NCBI GenBank assembly: GCA_016719945.1
Contig: JADJYE010000041.1
Coordinates: forward strand, 186,001-250,000
Source of the DNA: Polyangiaceae bacterium
GTDB lineage: Bacteria; Myxococcota_A; Polyangia; Polyangiales; Polyangiaceae
Direction of reading: 5' to 3'
DNA: 64,000 bases
Shown here: piece by piece, positions 28,054-38,028 of the stretch
Layout of the letters: each line of letters begins with the position of its first letter
Numbering within the stretch: position 1 is the first letter of the stretch
Translations under genes and position numbers: made by a program
Notes under the pieces: generated by a model
Databases searched by the model: none
What the model saw: the letters and a program-made list of their open reading frames with translations, nothing else
Told to the model about the DNA's origin: nothing

Positions 28054-29085
28054 TCACGCCCGGGTGAGCCTCGCCGCGAGCTGCATGGCGGCGATCATGC
28101 CGCTCGGGTCAGCGACGCCTCGAGGCGCGATGTCGTAGCCGGTGCCGTGATCGACGCTCGTTCGCACGATGGGCAGCCCGAGCGTGACGTTCACTGCGTC
28201 GCCGAACGCGAGCAGCTTCATCGGGATCGTCGCCTGATCGTGCGCCATCGCGACGACTCCGTCGAAGCTGCGTCGAGGGCCTGCCGCCGCCTTGCGGATC
28301 GCCGTCTCCGCCCCGAGCGGCCCCGTGATGCGCGCGCGGCGGCGCTCGCTCGCGAGCCGCGCCTTCGCCGCCTCGATGCCGGGCGCGATCTTCGCGGCCT
28401 CTTCACCGCCCAGCAGGCCGTCCTCGCCGGCGTGCGGGTTGAGCGAGGCCACCGCGATGCGCGGCGACCGGACGCCCGTCGACGAGAGCAGCCGCGCGAG
28501 CCAATACGTCGCCGTGGCGACCCCGCCGGCGGTGAGTGCGCGGGGGACCCGCCCGATCGGCACGTGCGTCGTGACGAGCGCCGTCACCAGCGCCCGCGAC
28601 CAGAACGCCATCACCACCTCGCGCGCGCCCAGCCTCCTCGCGAGGTGTTCGGTGTGACCCAAGAACTTCGCGGCGCCCCGCGCGCCGCTCGTGGCGATCG
28701 CGTGCTTCGAGACCGGTCCGGTGACCAAGGCGCCGGCGAGCCCGGCCGTCACGAGGTCGGTCGCTTGATCTACCCAGGCCAGCTGCGCGGCCCCAGCGCT
28801 CGCGTCGGGGCGCCCCAGCTTGGCTGGGCCCGCCAGCCGGGCGCTCTTCGCGTATACGGCGACGGCGCCCCGAGGCACCCGCCCCAGCTCGGCGGCGCTC
28901 TCTACGGTGGACAAGCCCAGGTCGAGCCCGGCGCGGGCGACGGCCCGCGCGATCACCGCGGGGTCTCCGACCAACAAGGGCGTCACGCTGGCGGGCGCCG
29001 CCGCGGCCGCCTTGACAGCGACCTCCGGGCCGATCCCCGCTGGACAGCCGAGCGAAATCGCGAGCACGTTGCGGCGGACGGTCAT
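28054..29085 (-). CDS. pdxA: 4-hydroxythreonine-4-phosphate dehydrogenase
   Basis: 343 residues. Catalyses the NAD-dependent oxidation of 4-phosphohydroxy-L-threonine in DXP-dependent pyridoxal-phosphate synthesis. Family motifs: SLGCPAGIGPEV near the N-terminus, VTGPVSKHAI, FLGHTEHLA, LNPHAGEDG, VAMAHDQATIPMK and RTSVDHGTGYDIA with the metal-binding His/Asp residues. The ATG overlaps the TGA of the upstream regulator (ATGA), so the two are co-translated and the regulator may control it. Confidence 0.95.
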   Translation of the reverse strand: MTVRRNVLAISLGCPAGIGPEVAVKAAAAAPASVTPLLVGDPAVIARAVARAGLDLGLSTVESAAELGRVPRGAVAVYAKSARLAGPAKLGRPDASAGAAQLAWVDQATDLVTAGLAGALVTGPVSKHAIATSGARGAAKFLGHTEHLARRLGAREVVMAFWSRALVTALVTTHVPIGRVPRALTAGGVATATYWLARLLSSTGVRSPRIAVASLNPHAGEDGLLGGEEAAKIAPGIEAAKARLASERRRARITGPLGAETAIRKAAAGPRRSFDGVVAMAHDQATIPMKLLAFGDAVNVTLGLPIVRTSVDHGTGYDIAPRGVADPSGMIAAMQLAARLTRA

Positions 29086-29783
29086 GTCACTCCTCGCGGG
29101 GCGCCGAGCCGGTAGCCCGAGCCTCGAAACGTCATCAGGTCGAGATCGGGCCCCAGCTTCGCGCGGAGCCTGCGCACGTGGATGTCGATCGTGCGCGGCC
29201 CTCCGTCGTAGCTCGAGCCCCACACGCGCTCGAGCAGCTCCGCTCGCGAGACCACCTTGCCCCGATGGTCCGCGAGGTAAGCGAGCAGATCAAACTCGCG
29301 CGCCGTCAGGCCGATGAGCTCGCCACCCCTCATCACCTCACGAGCCGAGCGATCGACGTAGATGTCCCCGAGCTTCAGGCGCTCCTCGGTGGTGAACTCG
29401 CTGGCCTTCCACTCGAGCTTCCGGACCCGTGCGTAGAGCTCCGCAGGGACGACGGGCGACAGCACGAAGTCGTCGAACCCGACCGACGGCTCGAGCCTGG
29501 CCACTTGGCGATGATCGATGACGAGCAGCGCGCCGACGCCAGCGAGCCGGGGCTCGCGCCTGAGGCGGCGCAGCACCAGCGCGCCGATGTCCGGCCTCGA
29601 TCCGGCTTCGACGACGATGGCGCGCGCGACATCGTCGTCGCGCTCGAACAGGGTCACGGGCTCGTCCCACAGGTCGACCGTCCGCACCTCGGCGCCGAGC
29701 TGCCTCAGGGCTGGCGCCGCGCCTTCGTCGCGCTCGGTGTCGGGCGCGTGCCCGATGACCCCCACGAAGCTCCTCGGAGCCAT
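29082..29783 (-). CDS. OmpR-family DNA-binding protein with a degenerate receiver domain
   Basis: 233 residues. The C-terminal about 100 residues are a complete OmpR/PhoB winged helix (IGLTAREFDLLAYLADHRGK, VVSRAELLERVWG, RTIDIHVRRLRAKLG, TFRGSGYRL). The N-terminal receiver-like fold lacks the key residues: the beta3 position has Glu (RAIVVEAGSRPD) instead of the phosphorylated Asp, and the beta5 KP pair is SP (FVLSPVVP). It is therefore likely to act without phosphorylation. No histidine kinase is adjacent. Coupled to pdxA; the upstream neighbour tldD is ten bases away on the same strand, suggesting one transcript tldD-regulator-pdxA. Confidence 0.88.
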   Translation of the reverse strand: MAPRSFVGVIGHAPDTERDEGAAPALRQLGAEVRTVDLWDEPVTLFERDDDVARAIVVEAGSRPDIGALVLRRLRREPRLAGVGALLVIDHRQVARLEPSVGFDDFVLSPVVPAELYARVRKLEWKASEFTTEERLKLGDIYVDRSAREVMRGGELIGLTAREFDLLAYLADHRGKVVSRAELLERVWGSSYDGGPRTIDIHVRRLRAKLGPDLDLMTFRGSGYRLGAPRGVT

Positions 29784-29792
29784 CGACCCTGC

Positions 29793-31238
29793 TCAGCCGA
29801 TCTTCGTGCCCCCGACCGTGATGCGATCGATCTTGATGGTCGGACAGCCGACCCCCACGGGGACGCTCTGTCCATCCTTGCCGCAGGTCCAGATCCCGTC
29901 GCTCACCTCGAGGTCGCTGCCCAGCATCGTCACGCGTCGGAGCACGTCGGGGCCGTTGCCGATCAGGTTCACACCTTTGAGCGGTGCCGTGAGGACGCCG
30001 TCCTCGATCAGGTAGCTCTCGGTCAGCGAGAACACGAAGTCGCCGTTCGAGATGTCGACCTGCCCGCCACCGAACTTCTTGGCGAACACCCCCCTCTTCA
30101 CGCTCTTCACGATGTCCTCGGGGTCGTCTTTGCCCGCGAGCAAGATCGTGTTCGTCATGCGAGGCAGCGGGATGGCGGCGAAGCTCTCGCGTCGCCCGTT
30201 GCCGGTCGGGTGGAGCTTGTAGTGCCTCGCCGACAGCCGGTCGTGCATGTAGCCGATGAGCTTGCCCTCCTCGATCAGCACGCTGCGGCCCGGCTCCATC
30301 CCTTCATCGTCCACGTTGATCGTCCCTCGCGTCATCATCAGCGACGCGTCGTCGACCACCGTGCACAGCGGGCTCGCGACCTCCTGGTTCATCTGGCCCG
30401 AGTAGTTGCTGGTTCCCTTGCGGTTGAAGTCCGCCTCGAGCCCGTGGCCCACCGCCTCGTGAAGCAGGATGCCGCTGTCCCCGGGGGCGAGGACGACGGC
30501 CATCTCCCCTGCGGGGGCCTCGTGCGCGTCGAGCATGCGCACGGCCTGGTTGGCGGCTTCGCGGCCGTGGTGCTCCGGAGACTTGTCGTCGAAGTACGCG
30601 AAGCTCATGCGCCCGCCGCCGCCGCTCGAGCCTTCTTGTCGCTTGCCCGAGCGCTCCGCGATCGCGCGGACACCCATACGGAACAGGGGCTGGATGTCGG
30701 ACGCCATCACGCCGTCGCTGGTCGCCAGCAAGATCTCCCGGATCTCCTCCGAGAAGCTGGCCTCGGCCTTCACGATGAGCGGATCGGCCGCGTGAGCCGC
30801 GGCGCTGGCGCGCTCGAGGAGCGCTCGCTTCTCGGCCCCTGGCCTGTCGAGCGTGACGACGTCGAGGTCATAGCGGTGTGTCAGAGGCTTGACCTTGAGC
30901 TCGACGTGGGTGCGCCCTCCCCCCGAGGTCGCGATGAGGGAGGCCGTCTCCGCGGCCCGCTTCATGGCGTCCCACTCCAAGTCCTCCGTGTAGGCGAACC
31001 CTGTCGCGTCGCCCTTCTGGACCCTCACTCCGAGCCCCATCGAGACGCCGCGCGAGGCCGCCTTCAGGATCCCCTCCTCGAACGAGAATCCCCCCCCGGC
31101 TCGGTACTCGAAGAATACGTCCGCGTACTCGCCGCCGCGCCCGAGCGCGATGTCGAGCAGGCGCCCGCAGGTAGCGGCGTCGATGGCGTAGGGGCCGCCC
31201 GGACCGAAGGGCGCACGGTAGGCTCGGCTCGAGGTCAT
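29793..31238 (-). CDS. tldD: TldD metalloprotease subunit
   Basis: 481 residues, the usual length. The zinc motif HEAVGHGLEAD (HExxxH) is present, with the TldD signatures VVDDASLMMTRGTINVDDEG, GYMHDRLSARHY, NTILLAGKDDP and SNGDFVFSLTESYLIEDG. TldD works with TldE/PmbA to process peptides such as modified natural products and toxins or antitoxins; the partner is not in the window. Divergent from the TPR gene at 31407. Confidence 0.95.
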   Translation of the reverse strand: MTSSRAYRAPFGPGGPYAIDAATCGRLLDIALGRGGEYADVFFEYRAGGGFSFEEGILKAASRGVSMGLGVRVQKGDATGFAYTEDLEWDAMKRAAETASLIATSGGGRTHVELKVKPLTHRYDLDVVTLDRPGAEKRALLERASAAAHAADPLIVKAEASFSEEIREILLATSDGVMASDIQPLFRMGVRAIAERSGKRQEGSSGGGGRMSFAYFDDKSPEHHGREAANQAVRMLDAHEAPAGEMAVVLAPGDSGILLHEAVGHGLEADFNRKGTSNYSGQMNQEVASPLCTVVDDASLMMTRGTINVDDEGMEPGRSVLIEEGKLIGYMHDRLSARHYKLHPTGNGRRESFAAIPLPRMTNTILLAGKDDPEDIVKSVKRGVFAKKFGGGQVDISNGDFVFSLTESYLIEDGVLTAPLKGVNLIGNGPDVLRRVTMLGSDLEVSDGIWTCGKDGQSVPVGVGCPTIKIDRITVGGTKIG

Positions 31239-31294
31239 TGGGAGACTTTAGCAGCGGCTGAGGCCTGACAAACAACCTGCCCGAGGGTCGGGCC

Positions 31295-31307
31295 TTGTTG
31301 TACATTC
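31295..31307 (+). promoter_or_regulatory. Candidate promoter element TTGTTGTACATTC
   Basis: Matches the element at 23664 in 12 of 13 bases and sits about 100 bases before the TPR gene start, in the tldD/TPR divergent region. Confidence 0.4.
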
Positions 31308-31406
31308 TCAGCGCCCCCATTTTCGTGGGCGCGTGTGTCCCACGCCCCCCCGCCGTCGCGCGACGGGCGGTCCTCTCAGGTTTTGGTGCGTCCCCCGGAG
31401 ACCGGA

Positions 31407-34400
31407 GTGGCGATCAACCGCGACAAGATCCTCCAAGAAGCGCAGAAGCTCGCTGACAAGAAGCGCTACGACAAGGCCATCGCGGAGTACCAGAAGGTCG
31501 TCGCGGAGGACCCGAACGACGTCCGCACGCTCCTCAAGATCGGGGACCTCTACCTCCGGATCCAGCAGTTCGCCGAGGCCATCAACACCTACGACCGAGT
31601 AGCCACCTACTACTCGGTCCAAGGGTTCAGCGTTAAGGCGGTCGCGGTCTACAAGCAGATCCGCGAGATTATTCAGAAGCACGCCCCGCACCTGGAGGAT
31701 CGCTTCGGCCACGTCGTGCCGAAGCTCGCGGAGCTGCTGACCCAGCTCGACCTGCGCTCCGACGCGCTCGCCTACTACGACGAGATGGCCACCCGCCTCC
31801 AGGTCGTCGGGCGCGACCGCGACGCCATCGACGTCTTCCAGAAGGTCGTCTCGCTCGATCCGACGAACCCTGTCTCGCACCTGCGGCTGGCCGACGCCTA
31901 TACGCGCGTCCGCGACTTCGACGGCTCGACCCAGGAGTTCGCCGTCGCGGCCGAGATCCTCCTCAAGATCGGCCGGAAGGACGATGCGCTGCGGGTCGTC
32001 GAGCGCATCCTCCAGTACCGGTCGGAGCCTCGCTTCGCGCGCCTCGCGGCCGAGATTCACCTCGAGCGCGGCCAGCCGACCGACCCGATGGCGGCGCTGT
32101 CGAAGCTTCAGGTCGCGTTCAAGTCGAACCCCAAGGATCTGGAGACCCTCAGCCTCCTGTCGCGCGCGTTCGATGGCCTTGGCCAGCCCACGAAGGCCGT
32201 CGAGGTGCAGAAGGAGGCCGCCCGCATCGCGCACGAGACGAAGCAGCGAGACCTCTTCGAGCAGCTGCTGATGGTGCTGCTCCAGCGTGCCCCCGGCGAC
32301 GAGGGCGTGCGGCAGCTGGCGGCGCTCGGCTCGGCAGACTCGCGCGCGCCGTCCGCCCCCCCGGCCCCCCCGCCACCTTCGGCGATCGCTCCTCGGGCTC
32401 CACTGGTTCCGACCGGCGTTGGGGCGCCGTTCGCGCCGCAGCAGCAGGCGGCGCCGTTCGCGCCGCAGCAGCAGGCGGCGCCGTTCGCGCCGCAGCAGCA
32501 GGCGGCGCCGTTCGCGCCGCAGCAGCAGGCGGCGCCGTTCGCGCCGCAGCAGCAGGCGGCGCCGTTCGCGCCGCAGCAGCAGGCGGCGCCGTTCGCGCCG
32601 CAGCAGCAGGCGGCGCCGTTCGCGCCGCAGCAGCAAGCGGCGCCGTTCGCGCCGCAGCAGCAAGCGGCGCCGTTCGCGCCGGCCCAGGCCCGAGCACCGA
32701 TGCCGTCCGCCCCCGGCGGATTCCCAGCGCCGACCGGCGCGCAGCCTCGGCCGCCGATGCCGAGCGCACCCGGCTTCAAGCCGCCGCCGCCGAAGCCCAT
32801 CGCTCGCGAGGAGATCGACGACGAGGTGCCGTCCTCCGACGTCGAGGAGATCAGCGTCGTCGACCTCGTCGTCGAGGACCTCGATCTCGACGTCGAGTCC
32901 GTCGAGCCGGCCTCCGAGGACGAGCAGCCCTTCGCGCTCCGCGCGTCGTACCCACCGGACGACGCGATCGCTCCAGGGGCGTCCGGGCCTCATCGCATCC
33001 GCGATCTGCTCGCGCGCACCGAGGCGTCTCGCAGGGCTGGCGACTTCGAGGACGCCGCCGAGGCGCTTCGCCTCGGCATCCGCGAGCAGCCCTCCGCGCG
33101 AGAGCTGCGCGAGCGGCTGTGTGATGTCCTGATCGAGGCGGGCGATCAAGACGGCGCCGTCGTCGAGATGCTCGCGTTCGCGCGCTACATGGTGGAGACC
33201 GGGGACCCGGACGCCGCCGCGCGCCTGCTCGACGAGGTCTTGCTGCTCGAGCCGGACAACCGCGCCGCGTTCGACCTGCTCGGGGCGCTCGGCTATTCGG
33301 TCTCCACTCCCGACGAGCCGCCGCCGCCGGCGACCGAGCCGCCGCGCGCGCCCTCGTACGACCCGCTCGCGCCGCTCCCCTCCTACGACCTCGAGGATCT
33401 GACGTCCGACTCGCTGCCGATGGGCCCGGGCGTCGGGCCGCCCGGCGCTCCGCCCATCGAGCTCGACGATCCGTTCGCCGCCGAGTCGACGAGCTTCGGG
33501 ATGCCCGCGTACCAGCTCGACGAGGATCGCCCGCGGCCGTCGAGCGCCGGCGTGCTCGACGAGTCCGCGCTCGAGGAGATGGAGTTCTTCACGACGCACG
33601 GGATGCTCGACGAGGCCGAGGGGATCCTCTCCGAGCAGATGGCGCGTCTGCCCAACCACCCGCTGTTGCTGGAGAAGCTGCGGGAGCTCGGAGAGCTGCG
33701 CGCCCAACAGGCCCCGGCCCCGGTCGCCGAGCCAGCCGTTCAACAGCGCCACGACGAGTCCGTCACGGCGTACGCCCCGAGCCCCGCGTCCCAGGCGCCC
33801 CGCTCGCTGCCCCGTGAGGTCACCGTCGATCGCGCGTACGACATCGCACACGCCCTCGACGAGATGGACAGCATCCTCGGCGGGCTGGGCGACGCGCCCG
33901 CGCCACCGCCGCTCGGCCAGCAGGTCAGCGTCGAGCAGGTCTTCGAGCAGTTCAAGGCAGGCATCGCCGCCCAGATCGCCGAGAGCGACGCCGCGACGCA
34001 CTACGATCTCGGCGTCGCCTACAAAGAGATGGGCCTCACGGCGGACGCCATCCACGAGTTCGAGCTGGCCTCGCGCGATCCGACCCGCGAGTACGTCTGT
34101 CAGTCGATGATCGGCATGCTCCACATCCAGAACGGCGAGCTCGACACCGCGATCGACGCCTTCATTCGCGGCCTCCACGCCAGCCAGAAGACGCCCGATC
34201 AGGAGACCGCGCTCACCTACGAGATCGGCAACGCCTGCGAGATGCGCCACAACCAGGAGCAGGCGCTCTACTACTTCCAGCTGGTCGCGCGGCTCGATCC
34301 CTCCCATCGGGATCCGCGCGGCTCGGTCGCCGAACGGATCTCCAATCTGGAGCGAGCCACCGGGCAAGACAAGGCCCCGCCCAAGGCGGTCGCGGTCGGC

Positions 34401-34454
34401 GCAGGGGACGAGTTCGACGCTGCGTTCGACGACCTCTTCAACCCCAAGGGTTGA
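31407..34454 (+). CDS. Large TPR protein with an APFAPQQQ repeat linker
   Basis: About 1015 residues. The GTG at 31407 is preferred over GTGs at 31335 and 31386 because GGAG lies six bases upstream and INRDKILQEAQKLADKKRYD is a normal TPR start. The N-terminal about 300 residues are TPRs (YDKAIAEYQKVVAEDPNDV, DALAYYDEMATRLQV). A Pro/Ala/Gln linker with a nine-unit repeat follows (340-420), then an acidic stretch (VVDLVVEDLDLDVESV), a second TPR block (about 530-600) and a third at the C-terminus (DLGVAYKEMGLTADAIHEF, TAIDAFIRGLHAS). No enzymatic domain. Probable cytoplasmic scaffold for a multiprotein complex; partners unknown. Confidence 0.85.
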   Translation: MAINRDKILQEAQKLADKKRYDKAIAEYQKVVAEDPNDVRTLLKIGDLYLRIQQFAEAINTYDRVATYYSVQGFSVKAVAVYKQIREIIQKHAPHLEDRFGHVVPKLAELLTQLDLRSDALAYYDEMATRLQVVGRDRDAIDVFQKVVSLDPTNPVSHLRLADAYTRVRDFDGSTQEFAVAAEILLKIGRKDDALRVVERILQYRSEPRFARLAAEIHLERGQPTDPMAALSKLQVAFKSNPKDLETLSLLSRAFDGLGQPTKAVEVQKEAARIAHETKQRDLFEQLLMVLLQRAPGDEGVRQLAALGSADSRAPSAPPAPPPPSAIAPRAPLVPTGVGAPFAPQQQAAPFAPQQQAAPFAPQQQAAPFAPQQQAAPFAPQQQAAPFAPQQQAAPFAPQQQAAPFAPQQQAAPFAPQQQAAPFAPAQARAPMPSAPGGFPAPTGAQPRPPMPSAPGFKPPPPKPIAREEIDDEVPSSDVEEISVVDLVVEDLDLDVESVEPASEDEQPFALRASYPPDDAIAPGASGPHRIRDLLARTEASRRAGDFEDAAEALRLGIREQPSARELRERLCDVLIEAGDQDGAVVEMLAFARYMVETGDPDAAARLLDEVLLLEPDNRAAFDLLGALGYSVSTPDEPPPPATEPPRAPSYDPLAPLPSYDLEDLTSDSLPMGPGVGPPGAPPIELDDPFAAESTSFGMPAYQLDEDRPRPSSAGVLDESALEEMEFFTTHGMLDEAEGILSEQMARLPNHPLLLEKLRELGELRAQQAPAPVAEPAVQQRHDESVTAYAPSPASQAPRSLPREVTVDRAYDIAHALDEMDSILGGLGDAPAPPPLGQQVSVEQVFEQFKAGIAAQIAESDAATHYDLGVAYKEMGLTADAIHEFELASRDPTREYVCQSMIGMLHIQNGELDTAIDAFIRGLHASQKTPDQETALTYEIGNACEMRHNQEQALYYFQLVARLDPSHRDPRGSVAERISNLERATGQDKAPPKAVAVGAGDEFDAAFDDLFNPKG
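32424..32666 (+). repeat. 27-bp tandem repeat, nine units
   Basis: Units of GCGCCGTTCGCGCCGCAGCA plus GCAGGCG repeat without interruption, encoding APFAPQQQA; the last two carry a CAG-to-CAA change and a diverged tenth unit follows at 32667. Copy-number change would keep the frame. Confidence 0.95.
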
Positions 34455-34473
34455 CGCGCTACGCTAGGCGTCG

Positions 34474-34737
34474 ATGGTCGACATCAAGACGTCCGACGAG
34501 GGGGGCGCGGCCCACGAGCCCGCGGGGGCCGGCAAGCCTCAGCGCGGCGACGCCCCAGACCCCGTCGTCGGGATCGGCCTCGTGATCCTCGGTGTGCTCG
34601 TCATGGGGATCGCCGGCGCGTCGACGCTCCACTACGTGTTCAACATCGGCACCGCGATCGCCATCGTCGGCGCGATCGTCTTCGTCGTCTCCGTCGCGCT
34701 CTCGTCCCTCAAGGACCGCAAGCTGCGGTCCTCCTAG
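34474..34737 (+). CDS. Small membrane protein
   Basis: 87 residues from the ATG at 34474, 19 bases after the TPR gene. A polar N-terminal 30 residues are followed by two membrane helices (VVGIGLVILGVLVMGIAG and IGTAIAIVGAIVFVVSVALS) and a basic end. Probably co-transcribed with the TPR gene; function unknown. Confidence 0.7.
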   Translation: MVDIKTSDEGGAAHEPAGAGKPQRGDAPDPVVGIGLVILGVLVMGIAGASTLHYVFNIGTAIAIVGAIVFVVSVALSSLKDRKLRSS

Positions 34738-34818
34738 CTCCTGCGTCGCCGCCTCTCTGCCGCCGCCTAGCTCCGCTGCTGCCCAGCCCGACATCGGCTA
34801 GCCGGCGCGTCGCAACGA

Positions 34819-37800
34819 TCAAGGCGGCGCCGCGAGCCAGTCGTTCTGGTCTTCGCCCTTCGGGGATTTGAGCAGCGCGCCCACGTCCGAGTCGCGACGC
34901 ACGATGATCGTCCGGCGCGTGACCGAGTCGGCGCTCTCGCGAGCGAACACGTTGATCACGTTCACGCCTGGCTTCAGCGGCACCTCGACCTCGAAGCTCG
35001 CGGCCTTGGGGTCGGCGCCCTTCTTGTTCGATTGGTAGAAGATCTTCCGGCTCCCGACGAAGCCATACAGATCGGCGATCTTGGTCGTGCCGGTCGCGGT
35101 CCCTCGGACGACGATGGTGCTCGAGCGCGTCGACAGCTGGGACGTGTCTAGCTTCAGCTCCGGCGGCGAGAGCATGTAGAGATCGTCGAACGGCAGAGGC
35201 ATCGCGGGCTTGCCCTCGCCCGCGGCGAGCTCGCTCGCGCTGACGAACGCGTAGCGCGTCTCGGTCACCTTCACCTTTGTCGAAGCCGTCGCTGCGCCCG
35301 ACGACCTTGACCGCCGTGCCGGCGGGGATGAGTCCGAAGCTCTTGGCGTCCGCCCGGGGGGCGTCGACCAGGGTCGCCCCCTTCGAGCCCGCGACCTTCA
35401 CCTCGTCTGCGGCGGTGAGCGAAGCCTGCGCCTCGATCGGGATCTTCACCTTCTCGCGCGCGATCTCGTTCAGGTCGCGGTCGCCCACCGAGAGCGAGAG
35501 CACCGCCTCGGCGTCCTTCAAGGTCTTCGTGACATCGAACGAGAACGCCACGCGGCGGACGTCGCCCGGCATCATGTTCGAGATGTCGAAGCGGCCCGCG
35601 TGCAGGAACAGGCCGTCCCCGCTCATGTTCGAGATGTTCGCTTGCGTCTCGTGCGAGGCGCCAGCCCCGATGTTCTTCACGGTCAGGTACATGCTGACCT
35701 TCTCCCCGCGCTGCAGGCGGCCGTCGCCGTTGCCCGCGCGGTCGTCGACGATCTGGTAGCTGTACTTGAACATGGGCCGCGGCAGGCTCCGCACGGTCGG
35801 CCGCACCTCGGCCGGCGAGGGGGCGCCGCCGCCCTCGGACTCGAACTTGATCGTCACGCCGTCGCTGCGATCCGGCGCGTCCATCGGGATCTTGCAGACC
35901 CGCTTGGCGTCCTTCGGCTTGCCGTGGATCGACGCGTATTTCTGGCCCTCGATCTCGCACCAACCGAGCGGCACCTTGGCGGACTTTTCCTCGCCTGGCG
36001 CGACCTTGCCGAAGACGAGCTCCTTGCCGTCGTAATACCCGCTCTCGCTCTCGGTCTGCGCGCGCAGGCGGTAGATCGGCGCGGTCGAGTTGTTCTTCAC
36101 CGTCACGGTGAGCTCCATCGGCTCGCCCGCGCTGACGACGTCGCCCGAGCGGCCGGTCTGCACCTTCACTTCGAACGCCTCGCTCGGCGAGCCCTTGGCG
36201 TCTGCGGGCGGGGCGGCCCAGTCGACGCCGAGCCTCTCGAGCTCCGCGGACACCTTGATGAGCTCGTCCTTCTTGGCTTTGTCGATCACGCCCTTCGCGC
36301 TCGCCAACAGCTCCTTGCGCGGCTTGTCGGCGGGGAGGGTGCTCGCGAGCTCGCGCGCGAAGCGGATCGGAAAGTCGAGCTGGAAGTCGTCCTCGTTGTC
36401 CGAGCCGGAGTCGCGCATCGCCTCGCGCTCAACGCTCGTGAACTGGTAGCGGACGGTGTCCTCCGGCTTGCTGGGGGGCGGGGCGTAACGGCTCTCGAGC
36501 GAGGCGAACAGCTCCTTCTCCTTGTAGCTATCCTTCTGGACCGTCAGATCCATCTCCAAGGGGTCGACGGTCATCGGGTCGAGCTCGATGTCGGGCGTGA
36601 TGCCGACCCCTTGGATCGAGACCTCGTTCGGCGTCAGGTACTCGGCGATCGTCAGCTTCAGCGCCGCCTTCTCGGGAGTGACGTCGGGGAAGACGAGCTG
36701 CACGCTGCCCTTGCCGAAGGTCTGCTGCCCGACGATGACCGCGCGATCCAGGTTCTTCAGGGCTCCCGCGAGGATCTCGCTGGCGCTCGCGCTCGAGCCG
36801 TTCACGAGCACCACGATCGGGTAGCCCGGCTCGGTCCCCGGCCCGACCGCCTTGCGCTCCTCGCTGCCCTCCGACGCGCCGACCGTCTTCACGATCACGC
36901 CGTCGCTCAAGAACAGATCGGCGACCTTCACCGACTGGTCGAGCAGGCCGCCAGGGTTGCCGCGAAGGTCCATCACCAGCCCCTTGATCGGGCCCTTCTG
37001 CTTGAAGCCGTTGAGCGCCGCGACGGTCTCCTCGAGCGTCGACGACTGGAAGTTCTTGAGCTTGACGTAGCCGATGCCGCCGTCGAGCTGGCGTGAGTCG
37101 ACCGAGGTGACCTTGATCGTCTCGCGCGTCAGCTCGAACGGCTTGGGCTCCGACCAGCCGCCGTCGCCCTCGCGCACGATCCACAGCGTGACGGGGCTGC
37201 CCTCCTCGCCGCGCAGGCGGCGTACCGCGTCGTCGAGCGGCATGTTGAGCGTCGACTCGTTGTCGATCTTCACGATGCGGTCGAACCGCTTGAGCCCGGC
37301 GCGCTGCGCGGGGGTGCCCGGCATCGGCCGCATGACCGTCAGCTGCTGGTCTCGCACCGAGATGACGATGCCCAGGCCGCCGAACGCGCCCGAGGTCGTC
37401 ACGTTCATGTCACGGTAAGCCTCGGGCGACAGGAAGGTCGAGTGGGGATCGAGCGTGTGCAGCATCCCGTTGCACGCGGCGTACTCCAGCTCGCGCAGGT
37501 CGACGTCGGAGCCCTCGAGGTTCTTCTGGAGGAACGCAAAGACCTCTCGCAGCCGGGCCGCGACGTCCCATGGCCCCTGGATGTTGTCGACGCGGAAGGC
37601 CTTCTTCTCGTTCTCGACCTGGACCGTGATCTCGTCCGCGTTGCCCTCCTGGTGCACGATCACCTGGGCCACGTCGCGCTGGATGTAGTTCAGCGCGGAG
37701 AGCAGCATCTGGCGGGGCTTGATGCGGTCGGGGTCGACGTACTTCTTGCGGACGTACTTCAGGGTCTCGTTCACCGCCTCGAGGCGCGTGAGATCGTAGG

Positions 37801-37948
37801 GCGCGTTCTTCTGTTGGGTCGGCCCCGCGACGGCGGGCTCGAAGCCTCGCCACAGGCTCCCGGCGCCGAACTTCGCGGAGAGCACGAACGCGAGCGCGAT
37901 CGTGCTCAAGAAGAAGAGCACCCGGCCAGCTCGCTCGAGGACTCGCAT
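34819..37948 (-). CDS. S41 C-terminal-processing protease, frameshifted near 35276
   Basis: One N-terminal membrane helix, then a periplasmic S41 peptidase: PDZ domain (TSGAFGGLGIVISVRDQQLTV ... GTPAQRAGLKRFDRIV), MDLRGNPGGLLDQ, catalytic Ser in NGSSASASE and Lys in QTFGKGSVQ, spaced 25 residues apart as in Tsp/CtpA, with Gln at Lys+4. An extra C-terminal half has immunoglobulin-like domains and a bacterial SH3-like segment (GTAVKVVGRSDGFD). Within it the frame shifts: removing one A of AAA (35276-35278) joins FDK to VTETRYAFVS and continues to the stop at 34819. As written, the frame runs out elsewhere. It would degrade or process envelope proteins. Confidence 0.85.
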
Positions 37949-38028
37949 GTCCCTCGAGTATAGACGGGCTGCGCCCGCTGGCCAGGACGCGCGCGCCGCT
38001 GCTCACCGCGGGCGGTGAGGGCCTCTCG

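Noticed and set aside
32424..32666. CRISPR-like array
   Set aside because: The 27-bp units are contiguous with no spacers and are in frame with the TPR gene.
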